Shown here: in pieces, positions 18,780 to 27,034 of the stretch | How positions within the stretch are numbered: the stretch's first letter is position 1 | How the letters are laid out: each line of letters begins with the position of its first letter | Source of the DNA: Bradyrhizobium nivariense | Lineage (GTDB): Bacteria; Pseudomonadota; Alphaproteobacteria; Rhizobiales; Xanthobacteraceae | DNA length: 42,776 nt | Assembly (NCBI RefSeq): GCF_029846715.1 | Contig: NZ_JARVWW010000049.1 | Span: 1-42,776 of the forward strand | Direction of reading: 5' to 3' | Notes under the pieces: generated by a model | Database searches by the model: none | The model's input: only the letters and a program-made list of their open reading frames with translations | What the model was told of the DNA's origin: nothing | Position numbers and translations under genes: made by a program

Positions 18780-18925
18780 GCAGGTCAGCTGGCGATCGCC
18801 GGAAGGCTGACGATGGGATCATCGCTCAACGGCGCGATGGTTTCCAGCGTCCGCAAGCGGTTCGCCGGCGAGGATCATCTGGTCGTGGTCCAGCCCGACG
18901 GCACGCTCGCCCTGATTCCGAGACC
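18780..18925 (+). pseudogene. Cassette gene 1 fragment (D copy)
   Basis: The plus-strand frame reads NGAMVSSVRKRFAGEDHLVV and then QPDGTLALIP. This is the same layout as gene 1 of cassette A (ISSIRRRG and LPDGSRSLIP). It breaks off at the end of the cassette B recombinase gene, which runs the other way. Its left side passes into the 5' end of the group II intron. It is a fourth, mostly lost cassette. Confidence 0.6.
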
Positions 18926-18944
18926 ACGCAGAAGCCTCTGCTTG

Positions 18945-20965
18945 TCAGGGGCGCCTCGTGCGTCGCACGCGAGCGCGAAGTCGATTGATTTGATCCTCCG
19001 AGAGTTCGATTTGCCACGGCTGACCCTTGGTCAGCTGGTGTCCGGTGAGCAGGCCACGCGCGAGATAATCGAATACGGTTTGCGGCGTAATTCCGAGTTC
19101 CTCAGCCACGCCTTGGATTGAGAAGCTGCCGTCGGGCCACCGCATGGGATTCGCGCCGACGCCGTTGATCTTGACGGTGGGAATGCCCCAGCGCGTCCGC
19201 AACAGCCAGACATTCTCACCTTTGTAGGCGCAGCCTCGGGCCGCGACAAAGCCTTCCTGATTGAGTATTGCGGCGATCTCCTTGTCCATTTTACCGGCCC
19301 CGTTTAGCTCGGTGATCCGCTGCCGCAGCCGTTCGACGTCAATGTAGTCGCGGTAGGTGTGAACGCGCCGCTGCAGGCTATGCTCGCTCGCTGCTCCCGT
19401 TTGCCAAATGATCTTGAGCCACACCTGACCTTGTGCCCGTTTCTGGTCGAGAACAACTTCGCGTATGACAAAACGCAGGATGCGCTTTCGGTCAGCCGCC
19501 GAGGTGGTGGGGGCCTGGCAAATCCGCGGTAGGTTCTCGCCCAACCGCTGCAGGGCTGCGCGCTCGGCAACGCCGATCACAAGCGGTTCTTGCGACTGCC
19601 AGCGTGCATGTTCCTGCTCGACAGCTTCGATAGCGCGTATTGGCGACGCGCCCGCTCGGCCTCGTAGCGAGCGTGCTCGCGTCGCAGCGTCCATTGTCGT
19701 TCGAGCTGGCGGCTCTCTTGCTCAAGCTGCCCAACTGCGGCAAGCGCAATCGCGATCTGATCCGGCGCCAGGGCCTCGAGGAGGACGCGCTCGATAAGCG
19801 TGTCGACCCGCAAAGCGCGGACTTCCTGACACAGCGCACTGCCTTGCTGGTCCCGATCGGACCGGCAGCAATAGACAGGATAGTCACCATTCGGCCCGGT
19901 GTAGCGCAAGCTCATGCGACGTCCACACCGGCCGCAGATCGCGATACCCTGCAGCAGAGCCGAGCCCTTGCGCGGCACGCCGGCGTGCCCCGTCTCGTAC
20001 CGGTTGACGTAGCTTGCCATTCGCCGCTGGTTGGCCATGAACTCCTCCTAGCCGATGTAACCAGGGTGAGCGGCCTTCAGGCAAACCGCCCAGTCCGCGA
20101 TCGCCACCTTGACCGTTCCGGTCAGCGATCCAGGCCGGCATCGGCTCGGATCCTTCTGGCGGCGGCCGTAAACATAAGCCCCAGCATAGGCCGGATTTTG
20201 AAGGATATTACAAATCCGCACGCTGTCGGCATCCCGCCAGACCACCTCGTGCGGGAACGGTCCGAGTACCGGCCGGACCGGCAGCAACAACCCGTTCCTG
20301 CGCAGGTAGCGCATCACGCCGCGTGCGCTTTGCAGCTCCTGGAATTTGGCGAAGACGAGATACAGACGCGCCTGAACTTCCTCATCGGGATTGAGGATGA
20401 TGGCGCCCGCTCGGTCATAAGCGAGCCCCGCAGGAAGCGGCAAGCGCAGTTCGCCGCGTGCCGCTTTCTGCCGCTCCCCCTGATGCAGGCGCATACGGAT
20501 TTGGTGGAGTTCTGCCTCACTCATGATGCCGGACAAACCCAGCAGCAGGCGGTCGTGGTAGGCACGCGGGTCGTACAGACGTTCGCCATCAGCGATGAGC
20601 ACGCCGAATACCGAGCAAAGTTCGAGCAACTGATGCCAGTCCCGATTGTTGCGGGCCAAACGCGACGCGTCGAGACTGACCACCAGGCCGGCATTGCCGA
20701 GACCGATCTCGGCAATCAGCTTCTGGAAACCGTGGCGGTCCACGCCGCCGGCGCCTGATTTGCCAAGATCCTCATCGATTACTTGCACGCGTTCATGGGG
20801 CCAGCCCAGACCGATGGCGCGATCGACCAGCCGGTATTGCAGCTCGGTGCTCTCCTGATGCTGCCGCACCTGGTTGACGGACGACTGCCGTACGTAGACA
20901 TAGGCCAGCTTAGCACGGTGCGTCGTCGTGAGCCGTTCGTCAGCGATGTTCGAGCTGATCAGCAC
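18945..20965 (-). pseudogene. Large serine recombinase, cassette B, broken
   Basis: Very similar to recombinase C along its length. It starts at GTG 20965 (LISSNIADERL) with the resolvase box YVRQSSVNQ. It has a nonsense TAG near 20050, where C has Trp306 in IGWEEFMANQ, and a deletion of roughly 80 bases near 19650, after RRQY in the coiled coil, that also shifts the frame. The tail with GTPTVKING-like residues (here GIPTVKINGVG) and the helix-turn-helix AEELGITPQTVFDYLARG is kept. The frame is open upstream of 20965 into the end of gene 1. Confidence 0.88.
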
Positions 20966-21165
20966 GACCCACCCCTTCCGGGCGCGTCGGGTATCGCTTG
21001 CACTCGCCGTATCAGCGAGGCGAGGATTTGAGCAATCTGCGTTTGCGTCTGGGTCGACAGATTCGGCCATAGGCGCGGAACGCCGGCCACCGGATGGCCG
21101 TGTGGGTTTGCCAAAATTGGCAGCGGTCGATACGCAACGCGACCTGGAAGAGGTCGGGGGTCCAT
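20959..21165 (-). CDS. Cassette gene 2 (B copy)
   Basis: A 68-aa protein with the segments GRVAYRPLPILANPHGHP and LWPNLSTQTQTQIAQILASL. It is about three-quarters identical to gene 2 of cassette C. It overlaps the first bases of recombinase B, as in the other cassettes. The C-terminal helical pattern is shared with cassette A. Function unknown; it may act with the recombinase. Confidence 0.6.
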   Translation of the reverse strand: MDPRPLPGRVAYRPLPILANPHGHPVAGVPRLWPNLSTQTQTQIAQILASLIRRVQAIPDAPGRGGSC

Positions 21166-21270
21166 CGCGAATCACCTTCTCGTCGAGAAGGCTCAGATTC
21201 GCGCTCAAATGTTGCATCAATGGGATCAGCGTGCGCGCGCTGATGCGCGGCAGACTGGGAATATCCGGGC

Positions 21271-21360
21271 CTAGTACCCTCTATCGTCGAAAGGTGATTC
21301 AGAATTCGGCGGTACGTCTAGCGTTTGTCCGTGTCACTTAACTCTGATTCCGGGTACTAG
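21271..21360. repeat. 90-bp MITE-like insertion
   Basis: A 90-bp segment that begins ctagtaccc and ends gggtactag, a perfect 9-bp inverted pair, with CTAG at both edges. It is present in cassette B and absent at the same place in cassette C. It cuts gene 1 of B and gives it an early stop. It may be a miniature inverted-repeat element whose parent is unknown. Confidence 0.5.
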
Positions 21361-21585
21361 CCTCGTTGGCGCCTCAGCGAGATTGGTCGACGCGATCCGG
21401 ACCGACCTCCGCCGCGCGTCAGGCAACGCCACAACCACGTACGTGGGGCCGCGTGCCGACCGCTCCGGCACCACCGAAAGCCGGTGTCCAAAAAGGAAAT
21501 GATGGGGATCGGTGATCGTGACATGAGACACGACCCGCTCAAGAATAGGGGTACCCTGCCGTGTTTGGCGAGCCGATGACTTCAT
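21334..21585 (-). pseudogene. Cassette gene 1 (B copy), cut by a 90-bp insertion
   Basis: The ATG at 21585 overlaps the stop of recombinase C. It encodes 83 aa with ITDPHHFLFGHRLSVV, YVVVALPDAR and RIASTNLAE, as in gene 1 of C. The frame then runs into the 90-bp insertion and stops at 21334. The rest of the gene resumes beyond 21271. Function unknown. Confidence 0.6.
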
Positions 21586-23684
21586 GATGCCTCCGTCTTC
21601 GACCGGTTGGTGCGTCGCACCCGGTTGCGAAGCTGACTGATTTGTTCGTCTGAGAGCTCGATCTGCCATGGTTGGCCTTTGGCTAACTGGCGACCTGCCA
21701 GCAATCCGCGCGCAAGATAATCGAAGATTGTTTGCGGGGTTACTCCAAGTTCAGCCGCCGCGCCCTGAATCGAGAAGCTACCGTCGGGCCAGCGCATCGG
21801 ATTCTTGTCCACGCCGTTGATTTTGACGGTTGGAATGCCCCAGCGGGTACGTAGTACCCAGACGTTCTCGCCTTTGAAGGCGCAGCCTCGGGCCGCGACG
21901 AAGCCTTCCTGATTGAGTATTGCCGCGATCTCGGCATCCATTTTGTGTTCAGCATTCAACTCGACGATCCGTTGCCGCAACCGATCAATGTTGACGTAAT
22001 TGCGGTAGGTGTGAACGCGCCGTTGCACGTGATGCTCGCTGGTTGCGCCGGTCTGCCAGACGATCTTGAGCCACACCTGACCTCGGGTCCGCTTCTGATC
22101 AAGAACGACTTCGCGGATGACAAATCGCAGAATGCGCTTGCGATCGGCTGCCGACGTGGTGGCCGCGTTCCAAATCCGAGGCAGATTCTCGCCGAGCGCT
22201 TGTAGCCCTGCGCGTTCCGCCGGGCCAATCAGAAGCGGCTCTTGCGCGCGCCAACGCGCATGCTGCTGCTCGACCGCCTCGACGACACGCAACTTGTCTT
22301 CCCAAGCCCGCTCAAGTGAGCGCGCCACAAGACGGTTCTCGGGCTCTACGGCGTCATACTGACGCCGAGCGCGCTCGGCCTCGTAGCGGGCGCGCTCCAC
22401 GCGAAGCGCCCACTGGCGCTCGAGCTGACGGCTTTCCTGCTCCAGTTGGCCTGCCGCCGCGAGTGCGATCTCAATCTGATCCGGCACCAGGGCATCGAGG
22501 ACTACCCGCTCGACCAAGGCATCAACGGCCAAGGCGCGGACTTCCTGGCACAGGGCACTGCCTTGCTGGTCCCGATCCGACCGGCAGCAATAGACCGGAT
22601 AGTCGGCATTCGGGCCCGTGTAGCGCATGCTCATGCGCCGTCCACAACGGCCGCAGATCGCAATTCCTTGTAACAGGGCTGCCCCCTTGCGCGGCACGCC
22701 AGCATGTCCCGCCTCATAGCGGAAGACGTTATCTGCCAGTCGCCCCTGGTTGGCCATGAACTCCTCCCAGCCGATATAGCCTAGGTGAGCGGCGTGCAGG
22801 CAAACTGCCCAATCCGCGATCGCCACCTTGACCGTTCCCGTCAGCGATCCCGGCAGGCATCGGCTCGGATCTTTTTGCCGGCGGCCATAAACATACGCCC
22901 CAGCATAAGCCGGGTTTTGAAGGATACTAAGGACGCGTGCACTATCTGGCGCACGCCAGACGATCTCGTGTGGAGATGGCCCCAGCAGCGGTCGAAGCGG
23001 CAAGGACAATCCGTTCCTGTCCAAGTAGCGCATCACACGGCGAGCGCTTTGCAGTTCCCGGAATTTGGCAAACACGAGATGAAGACGGGCCTGCACCTCC
23101 TCGTCGGGATTGAGAACAATTGTGCCCGCTCGATCGTAGACGAGCCCGGCTGGTAGGGGCAGCCGCAGTTCGCCCCGCGCCGCCTTCTGGCGTTCCCCTT
23201 GGTGCAGGCGCATCCGAAGCTGATGCAACTCCGCCTCGCTCATGATGCCGGACAAGTCCAACAGCAGGTGGTCGTGATAGGCGCGCGGATCGTAAAGTCG
23301 CTCACCATCCGCAATGAGCACGCCGAATACCGAGCACAGTTCGAGAAGTTGATGCCAGTCCCGGTTATTGCGGGCCAAGCGAGAAGCATCGAGACTCACC
23401 ACCAGACCGGCGTTGCCAAGGCCGATCTCGGCAATGAGCTTCTGGAAACCATGACGATCCACGCCGCCAGCACCGGATTTGCCGAGATCCTCGTCAATCA
23501 CCTGCACACGCTCAGGCGGCCAACCCAGACCGATGGCACGATCGACTAGGCGGTACTGTAGCTCGGTGCTCTCCTGATGCTGGCGCACCTGGTTCACGGA
23601 TGACTGCCGCACGTAGACATAGGCCAACTTGGCTCGGTGTGCGGTCGTGAGCCGCTCGTCAGCGATGTTCGAGCTGATCAGCAC
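21582..23684 (-). CDS. Large serine recombinase, cassette C, intact
   Basis: A 700-aa serine recombinase, the only copy here without lesions. The resolvase domain (about 18-165) has the nucleophile S28 in YVRQSSVNQ and the arginines of SRLARNN (101-107). A recombinase domain follows (about 185-340), then a zinc ribbon (C344, C347, C366/C367, C379), a coiled coil (about 410-480) and a C-terminal excisionase-like helix-turn-helix (about 637-690, AAAELGVTPQTIFDYLARG). Proteins of this kind integrate or excise DNA through a covalent serine link. The start is GTG 23684, inside the end of gene 2; its stop overlaps gene 1 of B. It is probably the active mover for all copies, which is inferred. Confidence 0.92.
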   Translation of the reverse strand: MLISSNIADERLTTAHRAKLAYVYVRQSSVNQVRQHQESTELQYRLVDRAIGLGWPPERVQVIDEDLGKSGAGGVDRHGFQKLIAEIGLGNAGLVVSLDASRLARNNRDWHQLLELCSVFGVLIADGERLYDPRAYHDHLLLDLSGIMSEAELHQLRMRLHQGERQKAARGELRLPLPAGLVYDRAGTIVLNPDEEVQARLHLVFAKFRELQSARRVMRYLDRNGLSLPLRPLLGPSPHEIVWRAPDSARVLSILQNPAYAGAYVYGRRQKDPSRCLPGSLTGTVKVAIADWAVCLHAAHLGYIGWEEFMANQGRLADNVFRYEAGHAGVPRKGAALLQGIAICGRCGRRMSMRYTGPNADYPVYCCRSDRDQQGSALCQEVRALAVDALVERVVLDALVPDQIEIALAAAGQLEQESRQLERQWALRVERARYEAERARRQYDAVEPENRLVARSLERAWEDKLRVVEAVEQQHARWRAQEPLLIGPAERAGLQALGENLPRIWNAATTSAADRKRILRFVIREVVLDQKRTRGQVWLKIVWQTGATSEHHVQRRVHTYRNYVNIDRLRQRIVELNAEHKMDAEIAAILNQEGFVAARGCAFKGENVWVLRTRWGIPTVKINGVDKNPMRWPDGSFSIQGAAAELGVTPQTIFDYLARGLLAGRQLAKGQPWQIELSDEQISQLRNRVRRTNRSKTEAS

Positions 23685-23886
23685 GACCCAGTTCCCTTCC
23701 GGGCGTGCCGGGGTTCGCTTGCATTCGCCGCATCAGCGCGGCGATTGTTTGCGCAATCTGGGTTTGCGTCGCGGTCGACAGATTCGGCCACAGGCGCGGA
23801 ATGCCAGCCGTCGGATGGCCGGGTGGATTTGCTAACGTCGGCAGGGGTCGATACGCAACGCGACCTGGAAACGGTCGGTGGGTCAT
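23659..23886 (-). CDS. Cassette gene 2 (C copy)
   Basis: A 75-aa protein with GRVAYRPLPTLANPPGHP and LWPNLSTATQTQIAQTIAAL, conserved with the B copy. It begins at ATG 23886 and overlaps the recombinase start by 26 bases. It also lies within the long open end of gene 1 in another frame. Conservation of the protein between B and C supports it as a real gene; its role is unknown. Confidence 0.6.
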   Translation of the reverse strand: MTHRPFPGRVAYRPLPTLANPPGHPTAGIPRLWPNLSTATQTQIAQTIAALMRRMQANPGTPGRELGRADQLEHR

Positions 23887-24166
23887 CGCGAATCACCTTC
23901 TCGTCGAGAAGGCTCAGACTCGCGCTCAAATGTTGCATCAATGGGATCAGCGTTCGTGCACTGACGCGCGGGAGATCGGCTGCGTCCGGGCAGGAAGTGA
24001 TCGCCGTCTCGGCAAGGTCCGTCGACGCGATCCGAACCGCCCGCCGCCGTCCGTCCGGCAGCGCGACGACGACGTAGGCGGGACCGCGTCCCGACCGCTC
24101 CTTCAGCACCTCAAGCCGGTGCCCAAATAGGAAATGATGCGGGTCAGTGATCGTGACGTGAGACAC
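23678..24166 (-). CDS. Cassette gene 1 (C copy)
   Basis: The GTG at 24166 opens a protein starting SHVTITDPHHFLFGHRLEV. It continues through YVVVALPDGRRRAVRIAST and LIPLMQHLSASLSLLDEKV, the part shared with the other cassettes. The frame stays open for 162 codons, beyond the length of copy A, and overlaps gene 2 for about 200 bases. The true protein may be nearer 95 aa, having lost its stop. In cassette B the same tail frame runs on into the recombinase. Function unknown. Confidence 0.55.
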   Translation of the reverse strand: MSHVTITDPHHFLFGHRLEVLKERSGRGPAYVVVALPDGRRRAVRIASTDLAETAITSCPDAADLPRVSARTLIPLMQHLSASLSLLDEKVIRDDPPTVSRSRCVSTPADVSKSTRPSDGWHSAPVAESVDRDANPDCANNRRADAANASEPRHARKGTGSC

Positions 24167-24177
24167 GACCCGTTCAA

Positions 24178-24480
24178 GGCGACGGTCTCGGGCCGCCGTT
24201 TGCCGCACCGCTGACGCGAGAGGGCCACGAACCGTCAAAGTCGATCAGTTCCGTCTTGTCCTCACGGAGCATCAGGCCGAAGCTGGCCAGCCATGCGTGA
24301 GGGGCCAAGAGCGTTTCCTGCGCATCTGCCTTGCTTACCCTGACCAAGTCTTCCGCATAGGGCACGATCACGATGCGACGGTGCGCGCGGCTACGTGCCA
24401 TTGATAGGTCCAGAAATCGAGGATGGCGTGCAGGAGGATGCCGGCAAGGACGGGCTGATACCCGCCCCCTTCGACGGCCC
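24178..24480 (-). pseudogene. Second group II intron reverse transcriptase remnant
   Basis: This matches the reverse transcriptase at 14557-14860: LDLSMARSRAHRR for the segment before the active site, PYAEDLV for YADDFV, and KADAQETLLAPHAWLASFGL. The active site is changed (AED for ADD) and several frames are damaged. It is cut at ERRPET exactly where cassette C begins. The other half was not found next to cassette B, so the locus has been rearranged. Confidence 0.75.
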
Positions 24481-24607
24481 CTGTTCGTCAAGACTGATCA
24501 GGGTCTCCGCTGCTCGGATGTACCACGAAGACTCCGTCTGTCAGGCGCGGCATGCGCGCCAGGGCAGGTATGCAAATTTGTTGTCATTTGGACCGCAAAC
24601 GATTGGA
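24481..24607. other. Short spacer
   Basis: Nothing recognised between the intron remnant and the stop of the alanine dehydrogenase-like gene. Confidence 0.4.
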
Positions 24608-25807
24608 CTATCGCATAGCCGTCCGATCGCTCGGCTCGATAACGTCGCTCAGTGCGCGATACGGCAAGCCCTTCTTGCTCGCGGAAAGCGCATGCGTGAG
24701 ATGACCGCGATAGCAACAGACTCCATTGCTCAGGCTTTCATCTTCGGTGATGGCCGCCCGGGACTGGAGACTCGCAATGTAGCGTATGTACGCAAACGTT
24801 CGCGATGTGAGCATCCGCGTGGCGGTGTTAGCCACCATCGAGGGGATATGATCGCAATTATAGTGCACGATGCCTTCCTCACGATACGAGTGGTAGAGCG
24901 ATGCCGACGAAATGCATGTCTCTATCAGGTCTTGATCGCAGGCAGTGCAGTCGCAGACAACGCTCCCCCTCTGCATGGCGCGAACCATGCTCCGATCGAT
25001 CAGATATTCCATTCTCCACTTCGGAAGCTCGGGACGACGCACTGCGCAGTTGAGGAGGACGTCCGTCTCCGGTAGCACCCCTGCAATTGTGTCCTGGGTG
25101 CGAGAAGGCTCCTTTTTGTCCATGACGATCAGGTTAACGCTGGCTGCGCTTACGTAGTCGACACCCTTAGTTCCGAAGCGAATGTTGGCTTTGGCATTGA
25201 AATCTTCTCGGCCTCGATTGACAACAATAGTCAGGGCGACGCCGAGATCGGACAAGTACTTGAATGCAGACAGACCGATATTACCGCATCCGACGATTAG
25301 AGCCCGCCCCCCGGGAAGATGGCTTTCGTTCCGCGGGCAAAACACTCCCTTGTTCCGCGAGCAGAGATCTAACGCTCTCTGCGCGAAAAGATAGCCGGTT
25401 AATTGGCTCATCGGCTCGAGTAATGGATATTTTCCCGCTTTTCCCACCCACTCGTAAGCAATTCCTAGAAAGCCTCGACTGACGAGTTCGGAGATCTCGT
25501 GAGCAGGAATGTTCTCGTCGAAATGCAAATACGCGAAGAGGATATGATGCGGCGCATAATCGCAAAATTCTGAGCGCAGCGGGGCCTTAACCTTGAGCAG
25601 AAGTTGCGCTCGGGTGAGAACCTCTTCTTTCATGACAACTTCCGCGCCGCTCGCCCGATACTCCGCATCGGAGAATCCAGCTCCGTCGCCAGCGCCAACT
25701 TCAACGTAGATCTTGTGATCCAGCTGCGAAAGAGCGCTCGCCTGGATCGGTTGCAGCGCAACACGCCGCTCGTCTCGTTTGATTTCTTTTAAGACACCGA
25801 TGTTCAT
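24608..25807 (-). CDS. Alanine dehydrogenase/PNT-family oxidoreductase
   Basis: A 399-aa NAD(P)-dependent enzyme of the alanine dehydrogenase/transhydrogenase family. The N-terminus MNIGVLKEIKRDERRVAL is typical, with the substrate Arg near 15, Lys in LLKVKAP (near 74) and the catalytic His in AYLHFDEN (near 95). The Rossmann loop is IVGCGNIGLSAF (about 171-182), and the end has GIVHYNCDHIPSMVANTAT as in alanine dehydrogenases. It would reductively aminate or deaminate alanine or a similar amino acid; lower similarity in the middle leaves room for another substrate. The ATG at 25807 is preferred over a TTG at 25810. It lies 104 bases downstream of the amidinotransferase-like gene and is probably cotranscribed with it. 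Confidence 0.85.
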   Translation of the reverse strand: MNIGVLKEIKRDERRVALQPIQASALSQLDHKIYVEVGAGDGAGFSDAEYRASGAEVVMKEEVLTRAQLLLKVKAPLRSEFCDYAPHHILFAYLHFDENIPAHEISELVSRGFLGIAYEWVGKAGKYPLLEPMSQLTGYLFAQRALDLCSRNKGVFCPRNESHLPGGRALIVGCGNIGLSAFKYLSDLGVALTIVVNRGREDFNAKANIRFGTKGVDYVSAASVNLIVMDKKEPSRTQDTIAGVLPETDVLLNCAVRRPELPKWRMEYLIDRSMVRAMQRGSVVCDCTACDQDLIETCISSASLYHSYREEGIVHYNCDHIPSMVANTATRMLTSRTFAYIRYIASLQSRAAITEDESLSNGVCCYRGHLTHALSASKKGLPYRALSDVIEPSDRTAMR

Positions 25808-25911
25808 CAAACCTACCTTGCTGTTTGCCCTCAGCTGCGACCCAAGCCGCCTCTACAAGCGTAGCTCATCAAGTTTTAACGCTTCACTTTGCCACAACGA
25901 AGTCCTGGCTC

Positions 25912-26814
25912 TCAGGTGTCGCTTTCACTGTAAATATTGGACGCGAGCAATCGACTGTCCGAAGACAGATCCGTTCTTAGGGTCAGGCAGTACGCTGAGC
26001 CGCCACTAAGATTGAATGACGACAATGACGTTATCGATACGGAATATCCCCGGTCCGCAAGTTGGCGCCGGAGACGCGAGCTGCAGCTGGAGAGGACCAG
26101 TTTCCTGCCAATACGAATCGCATTTAGATGCATGGTGCATGCGTCCTCTTCGCTGACCTCGATCCGGTCGCGTATGTCCACACGCTCATACAGCTTGTGC
26201 AGCGAGCTCGATGAGAGCGCCTCTTTGAAGTACATGATCTCGCCCTCGGCGAGCACGCTGAAAGCAGTATCGAGATGATAAAAACGGCTGTCGATCAGTT
26301 CCATGCTGAGGGTCGGAAACCCGAAGGTCTCTCGAATAATCGCGGCGGCGTGTTTGGACGACCGAGGGCCAAATCCCATCCAGAACAAATTCCGCTCCGG
26401 ATCCCAGATGCAGTCACCTGCTCCTTCTAGCACGATATCCGCAGGAAGAAATGCACAGCGTTTGAGGACATTGCGCCCGATCAGCGCTTTGAGGGCGGCG
26501 GCAAAGTGGGGCTCCTCTAGCCGACGTTCCAGATACCTAAATCTGGCAAGCAATGCCGTCCCATCGAGCACGACGGCAGCATTTGCCGTAAACACTAAGT
26601 CCGGTGCTCCGGCGGCGGGGTCCATGAGATCGACAATGGCGCCGAGTTGCTCGAGAAGAGACTTGAGCGATCGCCATTCAGCCTCGCTCGTCTGAGCCAG
26701 AGTATCGGCACGTTCGCGCCATCCCTCCGGATCCATCCATGGGTTTATGGAGTACGTCACCGCGAAATGATTCGGGGGGCACATCAAGAAGCGAGGGTGG
26801 TGATCAGCAGCCAA
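25912..26814 (-). CDS. Amidinotransferase/dimethylargininase-like enzyme
   Basis: A 300-aa guanidino-group modifying enzyme of the fold that includes dimethylarginine dimethylaminohydrolase, arginine deiminase and amidinotransferases. Family features are PDLVFTANAA (71-80), EGAGDCIW (130-137) with the acidic residues, the catalytic His in FYHLDTAFS (H180) and the nucleophilic Cys in SGGSAYCLTL (C276). The likely reaction is hydrolysis of an arginine derivative to citrulline or transfer of its amidino group. The start is a TTG at 26814 with AGGAGA eight bases before it. It heads a probable two-gene unit with the alanine dehydrogenase-like gene, so amino-acid use or synthesis is likely. The substrate is undecided. 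Confidence 0.85.
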   Translation of the reverse strand: MAADHHPRFLMCPPNHFAVTYSINPWMDPEGWRERADTLAQTSEAEWRSLKSLLEQLGAIVDLMDPAAGAPDLVFTANAAVVLDGTALLARFRYLERRLEEPHFAAALKALIGRNVLKRCAFLPADIVLEGAGDCIWDPERNLFWMGFGPRSSKHAAAIIRETFGFPTLSMELIDSRFYHLDTAFSVLAEGEIMYFKEALSSSSLHKLYERVDIRDRIEVSEEDACTMHLNAIRIGRKLVLSSCSSRLRRQLADRGYSVSITSLSSFNLSGGSAYCLTLRTDLSSDSRLLASNIYSESDT

Positions 26815-27034
26815 GTTTGTCTCTCCTGAGCACTATGATTTCAGGAGAATACGGCGGACCGAAATAACAACAAACTATCAAGCTTGGTAGGCAAGATAGG
26901 CTGTTTGGGTTTAGTTAGACTCAAGATGTCGATTGGGGGATGTACCGGGTCCTGTTGGATTTCTGAAGAGGTCGGCGTTGCCCACCTTGAGCCGGTAGGC
27001 TCAGGGTGCTGATTCCACAAAGGAGAGCAACGCC
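26815..27034. other. Promoter region and IS256 left side
   Basis: This holds the divergent upstream regions of the amidinotransferase-like gene and the IS256 transposase. The IS256 end probably lies around 26930-26960, but a matching inverted repeat at the other side was not found. AAAGGAG precedes the transposase ATG. Confidence 0.35.

Larger units (their letters stand above)
18930..24177 (-). mobile_element. Tandem serine-recombinase cassettes C and B
   Basis: Two head-to-tail copies of the three-gene cassette on the minus strand: C at about 24177-21582 and B at about 21585-18930. The recombinase proteins are closely similar throughout. The stop of recombinase C overlaps the start of gene 1 of B (ATGA at 21582-21585), so the two cassettes read as one six-gene chain. 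The right end abuts a decayed intron reverse transcriptase and the left end abuts the gene 1 fragment of D. Confidence 0.75.

Noticed and set aside
19640..20758. 372-codon plus-strand open frame
   Set aside because: Shadow of recombinase B on the other strand; high GC keeps the frame open.
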